In this document: in pieces, positions 25,314 to 35,145 of the stretch | How positions within the stretch are numbered: the stretch's first letter is position 1 | Layout of the letters: every line of letters begins with the position of its first letter | Assembly (NCBI RefSeq): GCF_002095435.2 | Contig: NZ_MJEJ02000047.1 | Location: 124,001 to 188,000 of the forward strand | DNA: 64,000 nt | Source of the DNA: Williamsia sp. 1138 | Lineage (GTDB): Bacteria > Actinomycetota > Actinomycetes > Mycobacteriales > Mycobacteriaceae | Direction: 5' to 3' | Made by a program: the position numbers and the translations under genes | The notes under the pieces: generated by a model | The model's database searches: none | What the model saw: the letters and a program-made list of their open reading frames with translations, nothing else | What the model was told of the DNA's origin: nothing

Positions 25314-25698
25314 CAGCGATCGCCAGCAGCCAGATGACGGCGAGGGCGATGACAACACTGACGCCGTAGGGACGGTCGAGGATGGTGGCATTGTCAGGTG
25401 TCTTTCCCGGAGAACGTGGGAGCAGTACGGGCAGAGAGAGGACGAGCACGACCAGGCTCGCGGAGACGGCGAGCAGTGCGGGTGCCCACCACTGTTGCGG
25501 TAGCAGTCTTTTCGCGCCGTAGCCGAGAGCGATGCACGCCGGTGCGAACAGTGCGTCGTGGACGATGAGTCCACCAGCGAGCCAGAAGACAATGGAGAGT
25601 TGATCTGCACGCGGCATGGTCCAGAGCTGGGAGAGTCCGTACCAGCCCAGCGCCAGCGCGGCGAGGATCAGGAGTGCCCGAATGATGCGCAATTTCAC
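25264..25698 (-). CDS. Hypothetical four-helix membrane protein
   Basis: About 144 residues from GTG 25698, overlapping the stop of the molybdopterin oxidoreductase (GTGA), so part of its operon. Helices lie at about 5-22, 33-56, 69-87 and 113-133, with a basic C-terminus (VRRRGPAAVHRTP). No family recognised; perhaps an accessory of the upstream cytochrome/Mo protein. Confidence 0.6.
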   Translation of the reverse strand: MKLRIIRALLILAALALGWYGLSQLWTMPRADQLSIVFWLAGGLIVHDALFAPACIALGYGAKRLLPQQWWAPALLAVSASLVVLVLSLPVLLPRSPGKTPDNATILDRPYGVSVVIALAVIWLLAIAVILVRRRGPAAVHRTP

Positions 25699-26879
25699 AG
25701 GATCTCGATTCGGGTCAGCCACTTCGTCTGCAGTACGCCGGGCCGGTTCGGTGCAATCAGCCGGCACGGGTAGCCGTGGTCGACGATCAGCTGCTCCCCG
25801 TGCAACTTGAGGGCGACGAGCGAGAGCGGGTCGTCGGCGATGTTCGCGGGCAGTGTACTCACCCCGTAGAGGCCTGCTTCGAGCGAGATGAACCGGACAT
25901 CATGCTCACGGTCGCCGTCGACAAGTGCCACGAGGTCGCGTACCTGAACTCCACTCCACGTACCGGTCGCGCTCCACCCTTCCACGCACGCGATCGGAAG
26001 GGCGCTGTCGTGTTGCGGCATGGCCCGTAGCTGTTCGAGGGTCAGTTCTCTCGTAAAGTTTCCGTTGCTGATGGTCAGCCGGTAGTCCGGATTGCGGGCC
26101 GACTCTTGTACTCCCGCCGCCAATGCCGTTCGGTTGATCGGTATGCCTTGTGGTCCTTCGCCTGAACGCGGCGCGAGAAACGCGAACCAGCGCAGGAAAG
26201 GAACTGTTTGACCGGCAAACGCCAGCGCAGCGAGGGATCCGACTGCGACGGTGCCGCGAAGAACCGTGCGCCGTGACACCACCCCGGGCCCCGGTGCCGA
26301 TTCGCTCGCGGTCCTTTGCGTGTCGGCCGTCGAGTCAATCGTGCCGATCGGGGCGGTCGACTCGACTGGACTGCCCAGAGCGCGCTGGATGATCGGCAGT
26401 TTGACCGCTATATGCACCAAGATCGACGCCACCACCACGAACGACATGGCGTAGTGGGTGGTGGTGAAAAAGAACTTCCATGGATACCACTGGGCGGTGT
26501 TGAGCAATCCGGTCAGGAGTTGGAAGATCGTGGAGCTCACCAGGACTGCAATCGAGGCGCGCTCCACAGCTCGTGCGGGTGTCCCGATCACGGGTCTGGC
26601 GAAGAGCTTCGGGTAGACGAGTTGAAGTTTGATCAGCAGCAGCGGGATGGCCACGACGCCGGTGATCACATGCAGTCCCTGCGTGGTCTGGTAGAGCCAC
26701 ACCGGTCGCGACGGCCAGTAGAACCACGCGGGAGGGTGCTGTATCCAGTGGCTGAGTAGCCCGGTCACGAAACATACGGTGATACAGATCCCGAGCAGCA
26801 TCCCGACCCGCGCAACCAGCCGCGGACTACGCAGTCCGGTATCGCGATCTGCGGCTGGGTCTGCGTCGAGGGGGCTCAT
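25695..26879 (-). CDS. Molybdopterin-dependent oxidoreductase fused to a b-type cytochrome
   Basis: 394 residues in two parts. Residues about 22-165 form four helices with candidate haem histidines (H44, H70, H142, H156), like a cytochrome b561/DUF4405 membrane domain. A twin-arginine-like SRRTVLRG (202-209) precedes another hydrophobic helix. Residues about 240-394 resemble the Mo domain of sulfite-oxidase family enzymes, with C298 in LPIACVEGWSATGTW as probable Mo ligand and DHGYPCRLIAPNRPG near the end. It probably moves electrons between the quinone pool and an exported reductase/oxidase site. Substrate unknown. Confidence 0.83.
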   Translation of the reverse strand: MSPLDADPAADRDTGLRSPRLVARVGMLLGICITVCFVTGLLSHWIQHPPAWFYWPSRPVWLYQTTQGLHVITGVVAIPLLLIKLQLVYPKLFARPVIGTPARAVERASIAVLVSSTIFQLLTGLLNTAQWYPWKFFFTTTHYAMSFVVVASILVHIAVKLPIIQRALGSPVESTAPIGTIDSTADTQRTASESAPGPGVVSRRTVLRGTVAVGSLAALAFAGQTVPFLRWFAFLAPRSGEGPQGIPINRTALAAGVQESARNPDYRLTISNGNFTRELTLEQLRAMPQHDSALPIACVEGWSATGTWSGVQVRDLVALVDGDREHDVRFISLEAGLYGVSTLPANIADDPLSLVALKLHGEQLIVDHGYPCRLIAPNRPGVLQTKWLTRIEIL

Positions 26880-27072
26880 CGGCTCATCGACCTCGGGCGA
26901 TGGGTTCGAGATCCCATCCGGACGGGAGCGGGCCGCGAATACCCGGTACTCGACAGATACATGACAACTGGTCCCTTGCTCCGGAGGGCTCGACGTGGAA
27001 AGTGGTGGATCTCAAGAAGTGGAAGAACGCACCGTCGCCGCTGTCAGGTCCCCTGCTCGACATCGGTGACCA

Positions 27073-27735
27073 CTACCCGGTGAGTTCCATCAGGCCGCGA
27101 CCACCGATGGTTTCACAGCGGTACCGCAACCCGACCGTCTCGGCGAGTTCGCGGGCGTAGTCGATGCCAACCCGCGCCCAGGGAAACCATTCTCCACATG
27201 AGCTCTCGGTCTCGACGCGAGCGGCGCCCCGCCAAAGTCCCGCCAGGCCGGAGTCGAGTTCGATGATGATCGACCCGCCCGCCGCGACGAGTTCGGACGA
27301 TCGTCTCGCCACCCGGTCGGGATCCCCGCCGATGCCGATGTTTCCGTCCAGCAACAGGACGTGCCGCCAACGGCCTTCGCCGGGAAGTCGGTCGAACAGG
27401 CTGCGCCGGATGGCAACTCCGCCCTGCGCGCGAGTCATGCTCACTGCCTGATCGCTGTGGTCAACACCCAGTGCCGCGATTCCCCTGTCGCTCAACCGAT
27501 GCACGAGCCGACCCGGCCCGCATCCGAGATCGACCGTGGGTCCGGAGCATTTGTCGGCAACGAGGCGATCGAAGTCCGAGTCCGAACCGACCTGGCTCGT
27601 GCCGAGCCACCGATCGACCGGCAACAGATCGCGTGTGCCGTCGGCTTGCCGCAACCAGGTGCGTTCACCGGCAAGGCCTTGCGAGAGCGCGCTGTCGAAA
27701 TATTGCGTATCCGCGGATTCGTCTGCGAGGGTCAC
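27073..27735 (-). CDS. Class I SAM-dependent methyltransferase
   Basis: About 220 residues from GTG 27735 (GTGA overlap with the upstream gene). SAM motif I is TVDLGCGPGRLVHRL, followed by GVDHSDQAVSMTR and VLLLDGNIGIGGD. The substrate may be a lipid or a sugar intermediate, given the two upstream transferases in the same operon. Confidence 0.83.
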   Translation of the reverse strand: MTLADESADTQYFDSALSQGLAGERTWLRQADGTRDLLPVDRWLGTSQVGSDSDFDRLVADKCSGPTVDLGCGPGRLVHRLSDRGIAALGVDHSDQAVSMTRAQGGVAIRRSLFDRLPGEGRWRHVLLLDGNIGIGGDPDRVARRSSELVAAGGSIIIELDSGLAGLWRGAARVETESSCGEWFPWARVGIDYARELAETVGLRYRCETIGGRGLMELTG

Positions 27736-28412
27736 GATGATCGCTCCATCAGAGTCGCTGCGGTGGATGCGAACCTGCTGCCTGGCGCACACCTACGCGC
27801 GACGCCGTCGATGTCCTCGGGGTGGTCGACATCGCACAGTTCGGGAAGCTCGGTCACCCGGAGCCCGTCTGTCTCGAGTGCCGATCGCGTCGCAGCGCCC
27901 GTTTCCGCCGATGACATCGGTACGCCGGTGAGGGTGTGCGCGCCCCGGGCGTCGTGGAGTCCCAGCCCCCACCAGCCCCCATCGGTGGCGGGGCCGAGGA
28001 CACAGTCCGTCTCGTCCAACGCTGCCAATGCCGCCCGGAACTGGCCGGCTGTGATCTGGGGTGTATCCATCCCGACCTGGAAGACCGCACCATGGACCAC
28101 ATCGTCGGTGTCTCGGTGGGCGTTCTGAAGCCGTTCACCAAAGGTGTTGCCGTGCTGGGCGATCACCGTGGTGTGCCGAAGTCGCCAGCCGATCTCCTCA
28201 ACCGCGACGGCATCACTGAGAGCGCCCGTCATCGCGACGACGACCGGTGCAGTTCCCACCGACAACGCGGTGTCGAGAGTGTCGAGAAGTGCAGCAGCGG
28301 CGAGCTCGGCCGCTTCGACCTCCGAGTACTTCTCGGTGAGTCGGGTTTTGACCTGTCCTGGTACCGGCGCCTTGGCGACGATCAGGATTCCACAGGGCGT
28401 GTCAGTGAACAA
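27732..28412 (-). CDS. DUF2064 / TIGR04282 family glycosyltransferase-like protein
   Basis: 226 residues. Characteristic segments: LIVAKAPVPGQVKTRLT (nucleotide-binding entry as in CofC/MobA folds), QVGMDTPQITAGQF and GPATDGGWWGLGL. The family is nucleotidyl/glycosyltransferase-like with uncertain activity. It overlaps the preceding GT2 gene by 11 nt. M. tuberculosis Rv0540 is, from recall, the equivalent. Confidence 0.85.
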   Translation of the reverse strand: MFTDTPCGILIVAKAPVPGQVKTRLTEKYSEVEAAELAAAALLDTLDTALSVGTAPVVVAMTGALSDAVAVEEIGWRLRHTTVIAQHGNTFGERLQNAHRDTDDVVHGAVFQVGMDTPQITAGQFRAALAALDETDCVLGPATDGGWWGLGLHDARGAHTLTGVPMSSAETGAATRSALETDGLRVTELPELCDVDHPEDIDGVARRCAPGSRFASTAATLMERSS

Positions 28413-29097
28413 CTCTCTCCTCCATCTGATGAAGAACGGTCAGGAAGTCGCGGGTGGCCCGCAACGTTCCCTTCAGTGATCCCGACACTTTCGATCTGCC
28501 GCCCGACCGCGACCGATAGGTGATGTCCAATTCTGCTATCTGCCAACGTGCGGCACCTGCTCGCGCAAGGAGTTCGACCGGGTACCCGAAACGGCGGTCG
28601 GTGATTCCCAGCGCCAGGAGATCGTCGCGCCGAACCGCCCGCATCGGCCCGATGTCGTGAATCGGTATGCGGTAGCGGTTTCGGAGGCGGCGAGCTATCC
28701 ATTTGGTCCCGATTCGTGAATGCAGCGGCCACGTACGGCGGTCGACGGGCCGACGTCGCCCGACGGCGAGATCGGCGCCGGCCGCCACGGCGCAAACCAG
28801 TTGGCTGAGGTCGGCGGGATCCATCGAACCGTCACCGTCGATGGTGCAGACGATCTCCGTGGTGCAGGCTTCGACACCGGCGTGCACAGCCGATCCGTAT
28901 CCGGGAAGCGGTTGGTGGACAACGGTGCAGCCCAGCGCAGCAGCGACATCGGCGGTGCCGTCGACACTGCCGTTGTCCACGACGAGTGCATCGATGTGGG
29001 CCGGGAGGGCGCGAATGATCGCAGGCAGAGATTCGGCTTCGTCGCGGCAGGGGATCACGACTGTGGCACTGATCCGTGGCGTGCTCTGGTGTCCCAT
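28402..29097 (-). CDS. Family 2 glycosyltransferase (polyprenyl-phosphate sugar synthase type)
   Basis: 231 residues. GT-A motifs: VVIPCRDEAESLPAIIRALP, VDNGSVDGTADVA and the metal-binding TIDGDGSMDP. Compact, without membrane helices, like polyprenyl-phosphate mannose/glucose synthases. Comparable in place to Rv0539. It heads the operon with the DUF2064 protein and the methyltransferase, and probably supplies a lipid-linked sugar for envelope glycan. Confidence 0.87.
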   Translation of the reverse strand: MGHQSTPRISATVVIPCRDEAESLPAIIRALPAHIDALVVDNGSVDGTADVAAALGCTVVHQPLPGYGSAVHAGVEACTTEIVCTIDGDGSMDPADLSQLVCAVAAGADLAVGRRRPVDRRTWPLHSRIGTKWIARRLRNRYRIPIHDIGPMRAVRRDDLLALGITDRRFGYPVELLARAGAARWQIAELDITYRSRSGGRSKVSGSLKGTLRATRDFLTVLHQMEERVVH

Positions 29098-29209
29098 GTC
29101 TTCGACGCTAGGGGCGGCTGGTGCACATAGCCAGCAGAATTCGGTGACGGAAAAGTGACGTCTGTGCCGAAGGCTCAGGCGATTCGGAAACGAAGCCTAG
29201 GTTGTAAGG

Positions 29210-30577
29210 GTGACCGGAACCTTGAACACCCTCACGGATTCAGACACGTCAGGACGCGAGCGCTGGATCAGCCGAGGAGATCTGTTATCCCTCCTGGTCG
29301 CAACAGCTTTGCTGACCACCGCGATCGTCGCACCCATCGTCGGCGACACCGAGTGGCGCATCAACATCTTTGCGCTCGCACCACCGCTGTTCGGTGAATA
29401 CGGACCGCATTTCGGGTACGGCACGGTGGCAGCGGTTCTCGTTGCGATTGCCGTCATCGCGTACGGGCCGACGCTCGCGACTCGATTGTCGTGGAGATCG
29501 GTCGTCCTCGCCGCAATGGCGACGTGCCTGGCGTGGACCTTCTCGTTGGCGATGATCGACGGCTGGGACCGCGGGTTCGCCGGCCGGTTGATCAGGCCGG
29601 ACGAGTACCTCGCCGAAGTGCCCGGTGTCTCGAGTGTCACTGGCATGCTCGACGAATTCTCCGGCAGGATCCTGGACTTCCAGCCGGACTCGTGGACCAC
29701 CCATGTGTCCGGTCATCCTCCCGGATCCCTGCTGACTTTCGTCCTGCTCGACCGGATCGGTCTCGGCGGCGGCGCCTGGGCCGCGATCTGGGTCGTGCTC
29801 GTCGGGTGCAGTGCGGCCGGTGCACTGCTGATCACGACCGCGCGCTTGAGCGACGAGGCGACGGCGCGGCGGATCGCACCCTTCGTCGCGCTGACCCCCG
29901 GCGCGGTCTGGATGGGTGTGTCAGCTGATGGCTACTACATGGGAGTGGCAGCCTGGGGAATCGCGCTGCTTGCCATCGCCGCGACCACGTCCGGCACACG
30001 CGCGGTGTCCGCAGCCGTCGGGAGTGGATTGGTCCTGGGGTTCGCGATCTTCCTGAATTACGGGCTCGTGCTGATGGGTCTTGTCGCCATCGCGGTTCTC
30101 GTCATCGCCCGGGAGTGGCGACCGATTGTGTACGCCGTACCGGCCGCGCTGGCTGTCGTAGGAATTTTCGCCGCATTCGGTTTCTGGTGGCTGGACGGCT
30201 ACCACCTGGTGGTCGAGCGTTATTACCAAGGTGTCGCGACCCAGCGGCCGTTCTCGTACTGGGGCTGGGCGAACTTCGCCTCGGCACTGTGCGCGGTCGG
30301 TCCGGCCGCCGCGGTCGGTGTCGGCCGCGCCCTGCGACCGGGACTGATCCGCCGTCGAGAAGCCGTGGTGCTGTTGGCGCTGGCCGGTCTGCTGGCGATG
30401 ATCGTCGCCGACGTCAGCGCGCTCAGCAAGGCCGAGGTCGAGCGGATCTGGCTGCCGTTCAGCGTGTGGCTACTCGTCGCGACGGCTCTGTTGCCCCGAC
30501 CATCCCACCGGTTCTGGCTGGCGGGTCAGGCGCTCGCGGCCCTGCTGATCAACCACCTCGTGTGGACCTATTGGTAG
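29210..30577 (+). CDS. Polytopic membrane protein, GT-C-like
   Basis: 455 residues with about 10-12 transmembrane helices. Motifs SGHPPGSLLTFVLL and VSALSKAEVERIWLPF (a conserved acidic/basic turn) match a family of actinobacterial membrane proteins comparable to Rv0541c, probably GT-C glycosyltransferases using polyprenyl sugars. It is divergent from the GT2 operon that might make its donor. Confidence 0.75.
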   Translation: MTGTLNTLTDSDTSGRERWISRGDLLSLLVATALLTTAIVAPIVGDTEWRINIFALAPPLFGEYGPHFGYGTVAAVLVAIAVIAYGPTLATRLSWRSVVLAAMATCLAWTFSLAMIDGWDRGFAGRLIRPDEYLAEVPGVSSVTGMLDEFSGRILDFQPDSWTTHVSGHPPGSLLTFVLLDRIGLGGGAWAAIWVVLVGCSAAGALLITTARLSDEATARRIAPFVALTPGAVWMGVSADGYYMGVAAWGIALLAIAATTSGTRAVSAAVGSGLVLGFAIFLNYGLVLMGLVAIAVLVIAREWRPIVYAVPAALAVVGIFAAFGFWWLDGYHLVVERYYQGVATQRPFSYWGWANFASALCAVGPAAAVGVGRALRPGLIRRREAVVLLALAGLLAMIVADVSALSKAEVERIWLPFSVWLLVATALLPRPSHRFWLAGQALAALLINHLVWTYW

Positions 30578-30582
30578 AAGAC

Positions 30583-31290
30583 ATGTTTGCTGGTGTGGTG
30601 CGAGTTCTGATGGCCGACGACGATCCGATCGTCAGCGATGTGGTGCGTCGATATCTCGAGCGCGATGGACTGCAGGTGGCGCTGGTCGACGCCGGGGACG
30701 CCGCGCTCGAACATCTGCAGAACCATCAGGTCGACCTCGTGATTCTCGACGTGATGATGCCCGGTCGTACCGGCATCGAGGTGCTGACCGAGATCAGGAG
30801 CGGACCTCGTGCCGCCATGCCCGTCATTCTGCTGACCGCGTCCGGTCAAGAAGAAGACCGCCTGATCGGATTGACAGCGGGTGCCGATGACTACGTCATC
30901 AAGCCGTTCAGCCCGCGCGAGCTGGCGCTGCGGGTGCAATCGGTGTTGCGGCGCAGCGTCGCGAACTGGTCGGGTACCGCTGCGGCCGACAGCCTGACCG
31001 ACGGCGAGGTCGTGATGGATGCCGAAGCACGCAGCGTCACCGTGGCCGGCAGACCCGTGAGCACGACCAAGCGCGAGTTCGATCTGCTGCGTTTCTTCCT
31101 GTCTCATCGAGATGCGGTGTTCAGCCGAGAGCAACTGCTCGCGCAGGTCTGGGGCTGGTCGTTCGGTGACCTGTCGACCGTGACCGTGCACGTCAAGCGG
31201 TTACGTGCCAAGCTCGGCGACTGCGATTCTTTGGAGACAGTGTGGGGCCAGGGCTATCGGTGGGTTTCCGCACCGGCCGGCGAGCGGTGA
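30583..31290 (+). CDS. OmpR/PhoB family response regulator
   Basis: 235 residues from ATG 30583 (GTG codons at 30598 and 30601 are possible). The receiver domain has D56 in [11 protein letters not shown] in LLTAS and K in [10 protein letters not shown]. The C-terminal winged helix contains [20 protein letters not shown], then [11 protein letters not shown]. Five nt after the membrane GT gene and four before the kinase, so one transcript. Confidence 0.9.
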   Translation: MFAGVVRVLMADDDPIVSDVVRRYLERDGLQVALVDAGDAALEHLQNHQVDLVILDVMMPGRTGIEVLTEIRSGPRAAMPVILLTASGQEEDRLIGLTAGADDYVIKPFSPRELALRVQSVLRRSVANWSGTAAADSLTDGEVVMDAEARSVTVAGRPVSTTKREFDLLRFFLSHRDAVFSREQLLAQVWGWSFGDLSTVTVHVKRLRAKLGDCDSLETVWGQGYRWVSAPAGER

Positions 31291-31294
31291 TCTG

Positions 31295-32392
31295 ATGCCC
31301 ACGAACATTCCGCAGATCGTCGGACTGTCGCTCCTGTGGTCCGCGCCGGTGGTGCTGGTCGGCACATGCTTGCTACTGGGACTGCGTCGGTTGTCGTTGG
31401 TGTCGAGCACGGTGGTTCTGGTCCTGATCCCACCGGTCGCGATCCTGATGGGCGTGATCGGCGTCAGTGGGTTCATGTTCACCGACGACCTCAAGCGCAC
31501 CGCGACCGTTCTCGCGTCGGTGGCGATCATCGTCATCCCGGCAGCAGTTCTGTTGGCCCGGTTCCAGGCGCGCCGAACAGTCTGGGAACGGCATGCCAGA
31601 GAGCAGGAGCGGGCGGCCGAGCAATCTCGCCGCGAGCTGATCGCCTGGGTGAGCCACGACCTGCGCACCCCACTCGCCGACATCAGGGCCATGGCCGAGG
31701 CGCTGGCCGACGGCGTCGTCTCCGATACAGAGGAGGTATCGACCTTCGCACGTCAGATCGATCGAGACGCCGTGCGGCTGTCGGGGATGGTCGACGACCT
31801 GTTCGAGATGTCCAAGATCAACGCAGGCGCTCTCCGGCTCGAGCGCGAAAACCTCGATCTTCGTGAAGTGGTCGACGAGGTCGTCGCGGGGTGCGCTGCC
31901 GCTGCCGACCGTGCCGATATCGAACTGCGGCCTGTCATGCCGGACGCCGCGGTCATGGTCGACGCCGACGGTCGAGCAGTGTCCCGGGTGCTCACCAACC
32001 TCGTCATCAACGCCATCGCACACACCCCGAACGGTTGTCCGGTGGAGATCGAGGTGGGGCTCCGGGATTCGCATGCCTTCCTCCGCGTCGACGACGCGGG
32101 TCCGGGGATCGCCGAGCACGAGATGGCCCGGATATTCGAGATCGCCTATCGCGGTACGTCGGCGCGGACGCCCACAGACGACAAGGGGTTACCGGTCGGC
32201 TCCGGAATGGGACTGGCGATCGCGGAGGGTCTGGTCTCCGCCCACGGCGGCAGGATCTCGGTATCGAATCGGGACCCGGGCAGCCGGTTCGAGGTGCGAC
32301 TGCCCGTGCCCGGCGGCCCTCCGGTTCCGAAGGGTTCCGAGGTCAGCGCAGAGGCGCCGTCGCGAACTCGCGGAGGCCGCGCTCCGGCATGA
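31295..32392 (+). CDS. Sensor histidine kinase
   Basis: 365 residues from ATG 31295. Three N-terminal membrane helices (about 8-30, 36-60, 70-90), then HisKA with phospho-acceptor H121 in [14 protein letters not shown], and a HATPase domain with [25 protein letters not shown] and [13 protein letters not shown]. No large extracytoplasmic sensor is seen. Its last 50 nt overlap the convergent epimerase gene. Confidence 0.9.
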   Translation: MPTNIPQIVGLSLLWSAPVVLVGTCLLLGLRRLSLVSSTVVLVLIPPVAILMGVIGVSGFMFTDDLKRTATVLASVAIIVIPAAVLLARFQARRTVWERHAREQERAAEQSRRELIAWVSHDLRTPLADIRAMAEALADGVVSDTEEVSTFARQIDRDAVRLSGMVDDLFEMSKINAGALRLERENLDLREVVDEVVAGCAAAADRADIELRPVMPDAAVMVDADGRAVSRVLTNLVINAIAHTPNGCPVEIEVGLRDSHAFLRVDDAGPGIAEHEMARIFEIAYRGTSARTPTDDKGLPVGSGMGLAIAEGLVSAHGGRISVSNRDPGSRFEVRLPVPGGPPVPKGSEVSAEAPSRTRGGRAPA

Positions 32393-33383
32393 TCGAGGCG
32401 CGGAAGCCGAGCTCGGCGGCAGCCAGGGCAGGGTCGGCGACGATGTGGCGGACGTCCCCCGGTCGATAACGCCCAGTGGTCACGGGAGCGGGCCCGCTGA
32501 TGCCGGTGGTGAGCGATTCGGCCACCTGTTTGATCGATATCGGTTGTCCAGAGCACACGTTGAACGCCTCGAACCGGCCGCTGCCTGTTTCGGAAGCGAG
32601 CCTCTCTATTGCCGCGACGTTGGCGGCGGCGATGTCGCTGACATGGACGAAATCTCGCATCTGTCCGCCGTCCTCGAACACCGTCGGCGCCTGACGGGCC
32701 TCGAGCTGTGACCGGAAGATGGCCGCCACGCCGGCATATGGGGTGTCCCGGGGCATGTGCGGGCCGTACACATTGTGGTAGCGCAATGCTGTCACCGCCC
32801 CTCTGGTCTCCAACGACCAAGCGCGGCAATACGATTCCTGCGCCGCCTTGCTCGCCGCGTAGTAGCTGCGCGGTGCCAGGGGGGCATCCTCGGGTGTCAG
32901 GGCCCAGACTGCGGGCTCGCCGCTGGGCAGGTACCTCTCGAATCTGCCGGCTTCGAGATCGGCAGTGCTGCGCGCAGGCGGGTCCACGATCGTCCCGAAG
33001 CCATCGCGATAGGTGCCGTCGCCGTAGACGACCATCGATGATGCGAGCACCATTCGTTGGCACCGTGTTTCGAACATGGCCGCCAGCAATCGTGCGGTGA
33101 CGAGGTCATTGTCAGCTGCGTAGTCAGGGGCATCACGGGCATCGACACCGGCACCTACCCGAGCCGCCTGGTGGCAGACGACGTCCACGCCATCGAGCAG
33201 TTCGACCAGTGACGCCTGCCGGAGATCGGTGACCAGTACCCCGTCGGGTGCGATGGCGTCCGATCCGTGTGCGGCGGGGATCATGCCGTCCACCGCGACG
33301 ACGTCGTGGCCCCGTTCCGTCAACGCCGATCTGAGGTGGGATCCGATGAATCCGGCGGCGCCGGTCAGCAGCACCCGAGTCAC
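32343..33383 (-). CDS. NAD-dependent epimerase/dehydratase (extended SDR)
   Basis: 346 residues from GTG 33383 (GTGA overlap with MTA phosphorylase). N-terminal [14 protein letters not shown], catalytic SSMVVYG and [11 protein letters not shown] (YxxxK), and [20 protein letters not shown]. It acts on an NDP-sugar. From recall it corresponds in place to Rv0536 (galE3) next to the MTA phosphorylase gene in M. tuberculosis. It may supply a sugar nucleotide to the neighbouring glycosyltransferases. Confidence 0.88.
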   Translation of the reverse strand: MTRVLLTGAAGFIGSHLRSALTERGHDVVAVDGMIPAAHGSDAIAPDGVLVTDLRQASLVELLDGVDVVCHQAARVGAGVDARDAPDYAADNDLVTARLLAAMFETRCQRMVLASSMVVYGDGTYRDGFGTIVDPPARSTADLEAGRFERYLPSGEPAVWALTPEDAPLAPRSYYAASKAAQESYCRAWSLETRGAVTALRYHNVYGPHMPRDTPYAGVAAIFRSQLEARQAPTVFEDGGQMRDFVHVSDIAAANVAAIERLASETGSGRFEAFNVCSGQPISIKQVAESLTTGISGPAPVTTGRYRPGDVRHIVADPALAAAELGFRASIMPERGLREFATAPLR

Positions 33384-34183
33384 AGCTCTGCTTCCATGAC
33401 GGTAGTGATGTCGTGTTCGCCGCGCGCGCAAAGGCATTCGGGTTCCTTCGCAGCCACCCCGATTGCTCTGATGAGCACCTCGCGAACATGTTGGAGCCCG
33501 CGCTCGAAGACCGCGAACACCTCCGATGCGGTGACCCCCTCACCGGCCACCAGGCCCGCGTCGGTGTCAGTGACCAAAGCGATGGCCGCGTAGCACATCT
33601 CGAGTTCGCGAGCCAGGACTGCTTCGGGGTGCCCGGTCATGTTCACCAAGGTCCACCCTTGCCGGGCGTACCACTGGCTTTCGGCCCTCGTCGAGAAGCG
33701 TGGACCTTCGACGACCACCATCGTCCCGTCGTGGACGGCGTCCGGGGCGGCTGTGGCAGCTGCGCGACGTAGCGTCGGGCAATAGGGATCGGCGAATCCG
33801 ACGTGAACGGCGGGGCCGTCGAAGAAGGTCTGCGCGCGACTCGTCGTCCGGTCGACGAGCTGATCGGGAATGACCATCGTCCCTGGCGGCAGGTCGGTAC
33901 TGAGTCCTCCCACGGCGCAGGGCGCGAACACCTGCCGAACACCCACCGACCGCAACGCCCATGCGTTGGCCCGATACGGAACGGTGTGCGGTGCGTACTC
34001 ATGCGAGAGGCCATGGCGGGGCAGGAACGCGACCGGTACCCCGCCGACATCGCCGATGGTGACAGCGGCACTGGGGTCGCCGTAAGGAGTTCTGACCTCG
34101 ATCTGCTCGGCACCTGGATCGAAGAACGAGTAGAAGCCGGATCCGCCGATGATTCCGATGCGAGGTTGTGTGGCAGCGCTCAT
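33380..34183 (-). CDS. mtnP: S-methyl-5'-thioadenosine phosphorylase
   Basis: 267 residues. Family segments: IGIIGGSGFYSF, AFLPRHGLSHEYAPHTVPYR, ANAWAL, VVVEGPRFSTRAES and NMTGHPEAVLARELEMCYA. It cleaves methylthioadenosine with phosphate to adenine and methylthioribose-1-phosphate, in polyamine/methionine salvage. The adenine produced could feed the adenine deaminase at 7291. Equivalent of Rv0535 from recall. Confidence 0.9.
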   Translation of the reverse strand: MSAATQPRIGIIGGSGFYSFFDPGAEQIEVRTPYGDPSAAVTIGDVGGVPVAFLPRHGLSHEYAPHTVPYRANAWALRSVGVRQVFAPCAVGGLSTDLPPGTMVIPDQLVDRTTSRAQTFFDGPAVHVGFADPYCPTLRRAAATAAPDAVHDGTMVVVEGPRFSTRAESQWYARQGWTLVNMTGHPEAVLARELEMCYAAIALVTDTDAGLVAGEGVTASEVFAVFERGLQHVREVLIRAIGVAAKEPECLCARGEHDITTVMEAEL

Positions 34184-34350
34184 GATTTCAGCCTGCCTTA
34201 CTGAACCACCGCACCGATGAGTCGCAGCGATGACGTCATAGATTCGTAATACCGCCCGGCGGTAGACCGGTAGACGTCCTGATCCCTACCAGCGGTGTTC
34301 GGCCTCGCTCGAGCACCATCGTGGGCGCGCCGCATCGATAGGATGGGGAG

Positions 34351-35115
34351 ATGCCTCATCTCCGGATCAACGGCACGGACCTGTACTCGGAAGTCGACGG
34401 CACCGGCCCTCCCGTTCTCCTGCTCCACGGTGGTTACTGCTCGCTCGAATCCCTGCGCGTGTTGTCCGATGCCCTGGTGCCCCACCATCAGGTGTTCGCG
34501 TATGAGCGCCCCGGCCATGGACGTTCGGCGGACATCGACGACGACTACGATTACGCACGCGGGGTGGCCGACACCCTGGCGTACCTGGATGCACAGGAAC
34601 TGACGACGGTGGATGTGATCGGCTACAGCGACGGCGCGATCATCGGATTGCAGTTGGCGATGAGCCATCCCGATCGGATCCGTTCGCTGGTGGCGATCAG
34701 CGCCAACCTCGACCCGTCGGCGTTCACGCACTCGGACGGAGGTGCCGGCGCGCTCGTCCTGGATACGCCGGTTGCGGCAGAGGGCGCGGCCGAACCGGAT
34801 GTCGAACGGATGCACTACGAACGACTCTCCCCGGATGGACCGGGTCATGCAGATGTGGTGCTGGAGAAGTTGTTTCGTCTTTGGACCACCGAGCCGCGAA
34901 TCGCAGCCGCGGACCTGGGCGCGATCACCGCGCCCACCCTCGTGATGTCCGGGGATCGGGACACCATCCGGCCTGATCACAGTCTGCTGATCGCTTCGTC
35001 GATCCCGGGCGCCCAGCTGGCGATCGTGCCGGGTACGACGCACAACCTCATCGCCGAACGACCCGCCCTCATCAGGGTGCTGATCAAAGAGTTTCTGCAG
35101 CAGTGGGATCGGTGA
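34351..35115 (+). CDS. Alpha/beta fold hydrolase
   Basis: 254 residues. Oxyanion region LLHGGYCS, nucleophile elbow GYSDGA with S93, acidic GDRDTI and catalytic His in PGTTHNLIAERP. Resembles proline iminopeptidase/epoxide hydrolase-like esterases; no specific substrate. Monocistronic. Confidence 0.85.
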   Translation: MPHLRINGTDLYSEVDGTGPPVLLLHGGYCSLESLRVLSDALVPHHQVFAYERPGHGRSADIDDDYDYARGVADTLAYLDAQELTTVDVIGYSDGAIIGLQLAMSHPDRIRSLVAISANLDPSAFTHSDGGAGALVLDTPVAAEGAAEPDVERMHYERLSPDGPGHADVVLEKLFRLWTTEPRIAAADLGAITAPTLVMSGDRDTIRPDHSLLIASSIPGAQLAIVPGTTHNLIAERPALIRVLIKEFLQQWDR

Positions 35116-35145
35116 GAGCGGTGGGATCGTTGAGGCGTTGGTCAG

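Noticed and set aside
26899-26918. tRNA T-arm-like hairpin (GATGGG, loop TTCGAGAT, CCCATC)
   Set aside because: The loop is 8 nt rather than 7, and no acceptor, D or anticodon arm can be built around it.
30115-30582. Extension of the response regulator into the membrane-protein gene
   Set aside because: It overlaps a well-supported gene in another frame; the receiver domain starts just after ATG 30583.
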